Positions 20,334-26,580 of a stretch of DNA of 26,580 nt are shown piece by piece. The position numbers and the translations under genes are program-made. The stretch comes from Phycisphaerae bacterium (GTDB lineage: Bacteria > Planctomycetota > Phycisphaerae > UBA1845 > PWPN01), in contig DAOOIV010000077.1 in the NCBI GenBank assembly GCA_035384605.1, positions 1 through 26,580 on the forward strand, written 5' to 3'. How positions within the stretch are numbered: the stretch's first letter is position 1; each line of letters starts with the position of its first letter. The notes below the pieces were generated by a model that was given only the letters and a program-made list of their open reading frames with translations, was not told the origin of the DNA and searched no databases.

Positions 20334-22483
20334 GGTCGCTCCCCCTCTCCGGCGGCATCGGTGACGGCGGCCGCCGACCGGACGGTGGAATCGTCCGCCG
20401 GTGCGGTTTCGATTGTTCCTCCGCGGTGCAGGGTGATCATGGCCTGAAGCATGTCCCGCGCCACTGGGGCAGCCACCGCACCCCCGTGCCCGGCGTATTC
20501 GACGATCACCGCGATCGCAACGTTAAGCTCACCGTCGATTGCGGGCTCAAGGTAATGCCCCCGCGTGGTCAGATACCCGACAAACCAGCCATGGGTCGGG
20601 TAGACTTGGGCGTCCTCTTGGCTGATGTACTCAGGCTTCTGTCCTTCCGGATAACGATTTCGTAATTCGCGGAACGTTCGGGCTTTGATGGTCTTCTCGG
20701 TGCCGTCCGGGAAGCGACAGCGGTAGAGCCGCTCCAAAGCCGGGGCCTCGGCGCTGCCCGTCTTCCCCAGCAAGACAAACTCTTCTTCGCCGGCGAGCTT
20801 CGCCCGAAGCGGGCCGTATGCCGTACCGCCCTGCTCGTTGACCACCTTGTACAAACCTTCCCGAACCAGCCTCCAGTTGGCCGCCGGGATGGGCAGCGCA
20901 TAGCCCTGCAAAGATTGGTCGGGGTTGTCCGGCCAAATGGTCACCGGCTTCCAGACGCCCGAGGCAACCGTGGCCATCATGTTGGCAAGCTGAAGAGGGG
21001 TAGCGCTGACCTCACCTTGGCCAATGGCCGCCAGGCGCGCCGGCCCGGCACCCATGTCTCGCCTGAGCTGAGGCAGCGTCCCGGTCGCGTCCTCAATCAG
21101 CCCTATGCCCGTGACCCGCCCGAACCCGAATCGATCCATCCATTTGACCAGGTTAGCCAACCCCATGTTCTCGCCCACGTGGTAGAAGAACACGTTGCAG
21201 CTCTTCTGGACAGCCAGTACCGGGTCAACCGTTCCGTGTGCCCGCCGGGCATCGCACTGCCATTTGTTGGGCAAGCCGGGAAAGAGATGGCCGACGCAAT
21301 CATAGGTCGTGCCTGGTCCAACCTTGCCTTCAGTCAAAGCGCTCGGCAAAACCATGGCTTTGATCGTCGAGCCGGGGGGATAAGGCTGATGAACGGCGCG
21401 AAAAACGTGAGGCTGGCCGAAGGGGTCTTGCGCGGCAAGCTTGGCCCTCTCCGTATCCGGCAAATTCGGGTCAAACGCAGGATAACTCACCAGGGCCAGC
21501 ACTCTACGCGTGGGAACATCCAAGATCACGGCCGCACCGCCAGTGCTCGGAGGATGTTCCCGCACCGCCGCTTGGAGCCGGTGATAACAGTACTGCTGCA
21601 AGCGGAGGTTGAGGCTCAACCGCATGGTGTTGCCGTCCACCGGCGCGACCGGCTGAGTGGTGGGAACGCCTCGCAGATCCTCCTGCTCGCAACCTCTGCG
21701 CCCGCGGAGCCACTGTTCTCCAAGTCGCTCCAGACCCGTGCGACCGATCAGATCGCCGAGAAGGTATCGAGAGAGTATGTCTGCGTTGTTGCTGTTTTCT
21801 CTCAGGTCGTCGGGGCCGACTTCGTTGAGCATACCATACAGATGCCCCATGGCATCGCCGCCCTCGTACCGCCGGGTGTGACTGACCAGCACCTCCACCC
21901 AGGGGTACTCCGCCAGTTGCACCTTGGCCTCGACGCACATCTGGTGGTTCAGGCCCTGGACGATCGGGTGAACGGTCCGCTCTTCGTCGACCACCGTATC
22001 GATCTTCCTCCGTCGCGTGACCACCTCCTTGATTCGCTGGACTTGCCGCAAGCGTCTTTCCCGAACAGCGTCAAGCTCCTCGACCTGTCTGCCCGTCAGG
22101 CGGGCGATCGCATGCCATGATTCGTTGATCTCGATACCAAGCTTGTGCATCTCCTCGGCTACGTTGTCAGCGGTCCTGGGAATACCCCGTCTCCCCAGCC
22201 GTTCGCGGGCCATGGCTCGAAGATGATCCTCGGCTTCCGAGAGAATCCCATAGTGAACACAAATGTCCCAGGATTCCGCGTCATATGCCAGCCGCACGCC
22301 CTCCGAGTCGACGATCTCACCCCTCAGGCAGGGATATAACCTCATGGGCTTGATCAGCAGCGCCTCGGCCTTGCTTGCATACTCCTCACCCTCGAGGATC
22401 TGAAGCTGAACCAGCCTCGCGGTTACCGCGATGACCGGCATCACCATGAGGACCATGATCAGCCGCAACCGGCGCTCGAACAT
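20330..22483 (-). CDS. mrdA: Penicillin-binding protein 2 (elongation transpeptidase)
   Basis: A class-B PBP that cross-links peptidoglycan made by RodA, anchored in the inner membrane. The 717 residues exceed the usual 600-650. An N-terminal membrane helix (about 7-27) is followed by RGEIVDSEG (54-62), a pedestal domain with a charged, likely coiled-coil stretch (about 130-170: QVEELDAVRERRLRQVQRIK onward), GRTGLERLGEQWLRG (247-261), and the transpeptidase domain with S372-TIK (SxxK), S428-CN (SxN) and K574-TG. Both the nucleophile and partner motifs are intact. About 50 extra residues (roughly 583-630) separate KTG from HGWFVGY. QGEVSATPLQLANMMA is conserved. The ribosome-binding site is weak (GGGG). 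Its stop overlaps the rodA start by 4 bases. Confidence 0.94.
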   Translation of the reverse strand: MFERRLRLIMVLMVMPVIAVTARLVQLQILEGEEYASKAEALLIKPMRLYPCLRGEIVDSEGVRLAYDAESWDICVHYGILSEAEDHLRAMARERLGRRGIPRTADNVAEEMHKLGIEINESWHAIARLTGRQVEELDAVRERRLRQVQRIKEVVTRRRKIDTVVDEERTVHPIVQGLNHQMCVEAKVQLAEYPWVEVLVSHTRRYEGGDAMGHLYGMLNEVGPDDLRENSNNADILSRYLLGDLIGRTGLERLGEQWLRGRRGCEQEDLRGVPTTQPVAPVDGNTMRLSLNLRLQQYCYHRLQAAVREHPPSTGGAAVILDVPTRRVLALVSYPAFDPNLPDTERAKLAAQDPFGQPHVFRAVHQPYPPGSTIKAMVLPSALTEGKVGPGTTYDCVGHLFPGLPNKWQCDARRAHGTVDPVLAVQKSCNVFFYHVGENMGLANLVKWMDRFGFGRVTGIGLIEDATGTLPQLRRDMGAGPARLAAIGQGEVSATPLQLANMMATVASGVWKPVTIWPDNPDQSLQGYALPIPAANWRLVREGLYKVVNEQGGTAYGPLRAKLAGEEEFVLLGKTGSAEAPALERLYRCRFPDGTEKTIKARTFRELRNRYPEGQKPEYISQEDAQVYPTHGWFVGYLTTRGHYLEPAIDGELNVAIAVIVEYAGHGGAVAAPVARDMLQAMITLHRGGTIETAPADDSTVRSAAAVTDAAGEGERP

Positions 22484-22681
22484 CGGTGTACCCCGAAACG
22501 ACGCGGGTCAGCTCCCGCTCCGGATTCCCCGAAACCCCTCAGCACCGGGCCGGACGGCAAGAATGCCTCGCGCCCCCGACGAGTCCGAAGCAGTCCACGT
22601 TCGCCCATAACAGCCGCCCTCCGAGCCGGTTGTCGGGCGGGCCCTGACGCCTCGGCCGCCATCCCCGATCGTCAACCGGCC

Positions 22682-23230
22682 CTAGGCAGGGTTCTCCGGC
22701 CTGAAAGTCATCCGGCGTCTCATCGGCCCCAGCCCTGTCCAGCGTTGAAGCTTAATCAGCAGCCAGTGAAGACAAGGCGCCCAGATGGCTGTGTATCCGG
22801 CAAACAAAAAAGCCGGTCTCCAGAACCCTTCCATGTCGATGGGAATGCGGTGCTTCCACCAGAAGTAAAGACCTGCGATGACCTGGATTGCAAAGGCAAA
22901 TGCCAGAGTCACAACCGCATGGGTCACCGGGTGGTCTCGAAACAACACCTGTCGGCTCCGAAGAACGACCCAGGCCGCCAACCCGTAGGAAAAGGCATAC
23001 AGCCCAATCGGATGAGGTGAGGCGGTCTGTAGATCCACGATCAACCCCAGAATCCAGGCCGCTATGGCTGCATCAGGCGAGGGGGCCCACAGGGCATAGT
23101 GAACTGCCAGGATGATCGTCCACTGGGGCCGGATGGCTTGGATGGCCAAGAGCGCCTGGACGAACGTGGTCTGGCAGACAATGACCACGATCGCCAGGAC
23201 CGCAAATGGCATCCATTTCATGGAATTCAC
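22682..23230 (-). CDS. mreD: Rod-shape determining protein MreD
   Basis: A 182-residue inner-membrane protein with about five or six hydrophobic segments, small and poorly conserved as usual for MreD, a helper of the MreB-MreC-RodA-PBP2 elongation complex. Family hallmarks are the LAVHYALWAPSPDAAIAAWI region, GLIVDLQTASPHPIGLYAFSYGL (the GLxxDxxxxxxxGxxAxxx block typical of MreD, about 62-84) and the basic C-terminal end. A GTG start at 23230 is chosen because GAGGG lies 5 bases before it; an ATG three codons later is the alternative. It lies 198 bases upstream of mrdA in the same direction. MreB and MreC, its usual upstream neighbours, are absent; a HEAT-repeat lipoprotein takes their place. 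Confidence 0.82.
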   Translation of the reverse strand: MNSMKWMPFAVLAIVVIVCQTTFVQALLAIQAIRPQWTIILAVHYALWAPSPDAAIAAWILGLIVDLQTASPHPIGLYAFSYGLAAWVVLRSRQVLFRDHPVTHAVVTLAFAFAIQVIAGLYFWWKHRIPIDMEGFWRPAFLFAGYTAIWAPCLHWLLIKLQRWTGLGPMRRRMTFRPENPA

Positions 23231-23323
23231 AACGACCCTCGTGCATTCCGCTTGCTGCCTTGGACGACAAACCGCTCGCGGCGGCGGCGAATGCCAATAT
23301 TATCGACAACTCACATCGACGAC

Positions 23324-24385
23324 TTACCGGACCGATGGCTGTAGTGCCTCCCGATCCACAATCATGAGAATGGCCGTGGCGGCCGCCAGTTGAACGCGCG
23401 GATCCTCCGGATTCTCCATGGTTTTCTTCAGCATGCCCAAAGCTCTAGGATCACCGATCTCCCCCAAAGCCATGGCCGCCATCGACCGAACACGCATAAT
23501 CTGGTTCTCCGGACGGTCTTCCGCCAGGCTTCGATCGGGCTTGTTCCAATCCAGGGATCTCATCGCTAGTCCCAGCCCATCCGCATATCCCTTGGCCCCA
23601 AGCCCTCTTGCTGCAGCCAACTTAGCCTCCAAGTATGGAGAGCTGGCCAACCTGGAACGTAGTATGGGCACAACCCGATCGTCGGGAACCTGACCTAAAG
23701 TCATGACCGCAAAGGGCTGCCTGTATCCGACTCCCCCGAACGCCTCAAAAATAAACCGGCTTATGGCATCCTTGTCACCCAGCATCGCCAATCCTTCGAG
23801 GGCCTGTGTCCGTACGCCTTCATCCGAATCGCCGCTGGCTGCAGCGCGAAGCAACGGAACGGTAGATCTGTCGCCCAACTGGCCAAGAGCCAAGACGGCA
23901 TTTCGTCTCACTTCGGGGTTTTCATGCTTCCTCAGGTGATCCCGCCATGCCGTGCGCCGCTCCGTGGTTGGCAACCCGCATTGCTCCAGGGCGAAGTAGG
24001 CGGCAAGCCGCACGCTCACATCCGGGTCATTGGTGAGCGCCTCCATGGCTGGCACCGCCGCCTTGTCTCTCAGCTTGCCCAAGGCCATGGCTGCGGCGAA
24101 CCGCACACCCGGATGTTGATCTTTGAGTCCCTCTCGGATGCGGAGTCGGCCGGAATCCCCCAGAACCTTCGAGGCAGCTTCCATCGCCTGTGCCCTCACG
24201 GCCGGATCAAACGGATAGACCATGCCTCGTTCGATGCAGGTCCGGGCCTCCTGACGAACTGCCGTGATGAAATCCGGCGTCGGCTCGAAACTACAACCGG
24301 TGGCCAGGGTGGTCAGGACCAGAAGGACGACCCAAACCGTCATCTCTCTCGCCGGAAACTGAGCAGCGCATCGACATTCACTCAT
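23324..24385 (-). CDS. HEAT-repeat lipoprotein
   Basis: A 353-residue predicted lipoprotein. After a basic start (R5, R13) comes the hydrophobic VWVVLLVLTTLATGC with the acylated Cys at position 31. The rest is a solenoid of about six HEAT or PBS-lyase-type repeats, for example HPGVRFAAAMALGKLRDKAA, DPDVSVRLAAYFALEQCG, ENPEVRRNAVLALGQLGDRS, SDEGVRTQALEGLAMLGDKD, and near the end MAAMALGEIGDPRALGMLKK. Such solenoids are binding scaffolds. The ATG at 24385 overlaps the end of lnt by 8 bases, so translation is probably coupled; an ATG at 24343 would remove the positive charges of the signal. It lies between lnt and mreD, which suggests an envelope role, perhaps a scaffold for the elongation enzymes. 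Specific function unknown. Confidence 0.85.
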   Translation of the reverse strand: MSECRCAAQFPAREMTVWVVLLVLTTLATGCSFEPTPDFITAVRQEARTCIERGMVYPFDPAVRAQAMEAASKVLGDSGRLRIREGLKDQHPGVRFAAAMALGKLRDKAAVPAMEALTNDPDVSVRLAAYFALEQCGLPTTERRTAWRDHLRKHENPEVRRNAVLALGQLGDRSTVPLLRAAASGDSDEGVRTQALEGLAMLGDKDAISRFIFEAFGGVGYRQPFAVMTLGQVPDDRVVPILRSRLASSPYLEAKLAAARGLGAKGYADGLGLAMRSLDWNKPDRSLAEDRPENQIMRVRSMAAMALGEIGDPRALGMLKKTMENPEDPRVQLAAATAILMIVDREALQPSVR

Positions 24386-26279
24386 GGCTGAGGCCCCGTT
24401 TCTTCGTAGAACGCTGTTTGAGCAGCCGTGATACCACCAGACAGTCGAAAACGGCCACTACTACAAGCCCCACACAGGTCAGGGCAAAAAGATCCCCGTA
24501 ACGGCTGTAGAAGGTCACACGAGGATCAAGCTGAATCTCATCGACACGATATCCCTCGCCTCCCACTTGCGGGTCCCGATCGGATGCGCCGACAAGACTA
24601 TACCACGATCCGCTCGAGTTGATGAATCCGCTGACGCCGGTGTTGACTGCACGAGCCACACTGACTCGGTTCTCGACGGCCCGGAAGGCGCAATTGGCCA
24701 GATGCTGGGCCTGTTGCGTTCCGTGCCCGAACCAGCCGTCGTTGCTGATGTTGAGCATGAAGTCGACGCCTTTGCCCCCGTCCTGACCGACCATGAAACC
24801 GCGGAACACCTCTGGAATCACGTCCTCATAGCAGATCGTCACGCCGAAACGAACCTGCCGGTCGCCCATTGAACGGGGTTTCACGGAGAACACCGTGTGC
24901 TCGGTGCCCCGTGTGAGCGAATACTCGCGCCCTCCGCGACCCCAGGGGTTCCACCATCCGTCGTTCAGGAACCGGTACAGCCAGAAGAAGTGGGGGCTGT
25001 AGCGGAAAGGCACGTATTCGCCGAAAACGACCAGATGGATTTTGTCGTATCGCATGGGCTCTGAGCTGCCGTCGGGAGAGTAGACGAACGCCGAGTTGTA
25101 GCGGTGCTCGGCCGGGTACTTGCCCGGAGGCTGCCTTTCCTCGGACAGGGCCCCAACCACCAGGTAACAGTCGTGTTTGCGCGCAAGGGCCTGGAATTCT
25201 CGATGCTGAGCATTGGCCACCTTCCAGCACAACTCAAGCCACGCTCTCCTGGCACTGTCCCGCTCCTCATCGATGACCGATTGGGGAAGCTCCCGGAGTT
25301 CGCGATTGAGATACATCCACCACGGCGTCTCGGGCAGCACCATGATATCCGGCGATTCTGCGGCGCATTTCTCGATGAGACTCAGGTAGGTCAACCTCTT
25401 GTCGGCCTCATCATCCCCATCATCCCCAAGCCTTCGAAGCTCGCGGTCTATCTCATCGTTTTCCGGCTGCCTGAACTTTCGAGGTCCGCTGTCGAGTCCC
25501 GAGGTGGCCGACAGCAGGTAATCGCCCTGAAGAACCGCGATGCGCGGGCCTGTTGTCGTGCCACTGTAACTCAAGCGGTAGTGCCCGTATAGTACGGTGC
25601 CGCCCACCACGACAAGCAGGACCACGGTCGACACTGCCGCGGCGAGGCGGGTCTCCTGATTCTTCCGGCCCCGCCGGACCTGGATCGCCCGCATCACGCG
25701 CTCAGCCAGCCAGCCGTTGACCATCATCACAACGAACGACACGCCGTACGCGCCGCCAAGATCGGCAATCTGGATCAGCAGAAGCCGCCTTGCCTGGGTG
25801 TGGCCCGCGAGAAACCAAGGAAACTCAAGAAGCCCCTTTGACCGGACCAGTTCCCATGCGACCCAGGCAATCGGGAGAGCGAACGTCGGACTGATCCGCC
25901 TGTCACGATACAAATACCGCACTGGCCAGGCCGCCAACGGGAAATACGCCGCCAGGTAGAGAGCCGCTGCGACGTACCCGGGACCGGTGGTCGTGTAGAG
26001 CCACCGCAAGTGCGTCAGGAAGAAGGCCGCACCAAGGAGATAGCTGACAAGATACATCCGTCGCGCTCGGCGCGCCAGGCATACGGCAGCGGTCCAGGGA
26101 ACAAAGGTGATTCCCGCCACAAGCCCGACCGATTGGGGTTCAAAGATCGGCAGGCTCAACAACCACGTCAGCAAGGCAAGCCCGGCGACCAGCCAGTCGT
26201 TTTCAATGTCACAGGGTCGGTCAGCAGAGCCAACCGGGGAAGATTTCACTCGGGGTTTGTCTTTGGATCCTCGCTTCAC
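24378..26279 (-). CDS. lnt: Apolipoprotein N-acyltransferase
   Basis: Lnt adds the third acyl chain to the N-terminal Cys of lipoproteins in the inner membrane. With a GTG start at 26279 it has 633 residues (usual about 500-520). An N-terminal set of about six membrane segments (about 29-190) is followed by a nitrilase-like domain with all three catalytic residues: E317 (IMVLPETPWW), K413 (MRYDKIHLVVFGEYVPF) and C483 (VTICYEDVIPE). NISNDGWFG and the last membrane helix near the C-terminus are also conserved. The extra length lies partly in the nitrilase domain between E317 and K413. The start is uncertain: the frame is open up to 26492, but that part overlaps galE and is probably not translated; no good ribosome-binding site was found. 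The final codons overlap the HEAT lipoprotein gene. Confidence 0.9.
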   Translation of the reverse strand: MKRGSKDKPRVKSSPVGSADRPCDIENDWLVAGLALLTWLLSLPIFEPQSVGLVAGITFVPWTAAVCLARRARRMYLVSYLLGAAFFLTHLRWLYTTTGPGYVAAALYLAAYFPLAAWPVRYLYRDRRISPTFALPIAWVAWELVRSKGLLEFPWFLAGHTQARRLLLIQIADLGGAYGVSFVVMMVNGWLAERVMRAIQVRRGRKNQETRLAAAVSTVVLLVVVGGTVLYGHYRLSYSGTTTGPRIAVLQGDYLLSATSGLDSGPRKFRQPENDEIDRELRRLGDDGDDEADKRLTYLSLIEKCAAESPDIMVLPETPWWMYLNRELRELPQSVIDEERDSARRAWLELCWKVANAQHREFQALARKHDCYLVVGALSEERQPPGKYPAEHRYNSAFVYSPDGSSEPMRYDKIHLVVFGEYVPFRYSPHFFWLYRFLNDGWWNPWGRGGREYSLTRGTEHTVFSVKPRSMGDRQVRFGVTICYEDVIPEVFRGFMVGQDGGKGVDFMLNISNDGWFGHGTQQAQHLANCAFRAVENRVSVARAVNTGVSGFINSSGSWYSLVGASDRDPQVGGEGYRVDEIQLDPRVTFYSRYGDLFALTCVGLVVVAVFDCLVVSRLLKQRSTKKRGLSHE

Positions 26280-26349
26280 CTTGAGCTGTCCATCCGTGAC
26301 ATTCTGTTGTCGTCCGTCAGGCGGCCGCGCCAAGCTCGCCCAGCATCCC

Positions 26350-26580
26350 TCATCGGTCGCCGAAACCTCTCGGATGCAACCGATGCCATTTCCATGCCGA
26401 GGCGACAACTTTCTCGATGTCCCTCCAGCGGGGCTGCCAGCCCAGTCGTGTTCGAATCTGCGTCGCGTCGGCAACGAGGCTCGGCGGATCACCTGGACGT
26501 CGAGGAGCCTCGCTCACGGGGATGGCTTGCCCCGTCACGCGGCGGGCGGCGTCGATGATCTCTCGGACGCTGTGTCCCCG
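26350..26580 (-). CDS. galE: UDP-glucose 4-epimerase, C-terminal part (runs off the window)
   Basis: The last 76 codons of a GalE-type epimerase, which interconverts UDP-glucose and UDP-galactose. The tail is highly typical: GHSVREIIDAARRVTGQAIP, then APRRPGDPPSLVADA, a conserved LGWQP, DIEKVVASAWKWH, and HPRGF near the stop. The frame is open to the right edge (26580), so the gene starts outside the window; the GTG at 26538 is an internal codon, not the start. It lies about 70 bases upstream of the chosen lnt start on the same strand and may be in the same transcript. Whether it acts on N-acetylated sugars as well cannot be judged from this fragment. Confidence 0.88.
   Translation of the reverse strand, partial: RGHSVREIIDAARRVTGQAIPVSEAPRRPGDPPSLVADATQIRTRLGWQPRWRDIEKVVASAWKWHRLHPRGFGDR

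Noticed and set aside
20915..22120. Plus-strand open frame of 401 codons opposite mrdA
   Set aside because: Antisense to PBP2, whose three catalytic motifs are intact; the frame itself resembles no protein family.
22484..22681. Small gene between mreD and mrdA (minus-strand frame 22459-22662)
   Set aside because: The 67-codon frame overlaps the mrdA start, is rich in Arg/Ala/Gly and has no motif or ribosome-binding site.

Overview
The window looks like chromosomal DNA of a high-GC, Gram-negative bacterium, most likely a planctomycete (Planctomycetota, perhaps a Phycisphaerae-like lineage). This is inferred from four things: an exported protein ending in dockerin-like Asp/Gly repeats of the 'DGDGDVDQADFAVFQACF' type, a PEP-CTERM surface protein, a DUF6807 ('PmoA') family secreted protein beside a sugar-phosphate isomerase-like TIM barrel, and short REP-like palindromes. 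No 16S rRNA or other taxonomic marker is present, so the assignment is tentative. I saw no phage, transposase, CRISPR array, rRNA or tRNA.

Layout. Positions 1-320 are non-coding and hold several small palindromes and a duplicated 16-mer. Positions 321-3436 (minus) encode an SpoIID/LytB-type protein and, upstream of it, a secreted phosphodiester glycosidase (NAGPA) with an SH3-like tail. Positions 3677-7861 (plus) encode IspD (MEP isoprenoid pathway), a TPR-like lipoprotein, an AP-endonuclease-2-type sugar isomerase/epimerase and the DUF6807 protein. Positions 7897-9745 (minus) are a compact heat-shock cluster: three different Hsp20 genes followed by a short J-domain protein. Two exported proteins face away from each other across a gap of about 0.7 kb: the dockerin-like protein (minus, ends 10310) and the PEP-CTERM protein (plus, 12209-12910). 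Then come NADP-type isocitrate dehydrogenase (minus), a DegT-family aminotransferase (minus) and, divergent from it, a WbpA-type UDP-N-acetylglucosamine 6-dehydrogenase (plus). An AraR-like GntR/LacI hybrid regulator follows (minus) with dyads in its upstream region.

Positions 19059-26580 (minus) form a cell-envelope block. In transcription order it is galE (C-terminal part only, runs off the window), lnt, a HEAT-repeat lipoprotein overlapping lnt, mreD, mrdA (PBP2) and rodA overlapping mrdA. It combines lipoprotein N-acylation with the peptidoglycan elongation synthase. Its oddities are the absence of mreB/mreC next to mreD and extra segments in both RodA and PBP2.

No clear-cut new defence or mobile system is visible. 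The best candidates for a second look are the modified RodA-PBP2 pair with the coupled lnt/HEAT-lipoprotein/mreD genes, the triple-Hsp20 plus J-protein cluster with an uncharacterised J-protein tail, the SpoIID-phosphodiester glycosidase pair, and the dyads at the orphan AraR-like regulator.
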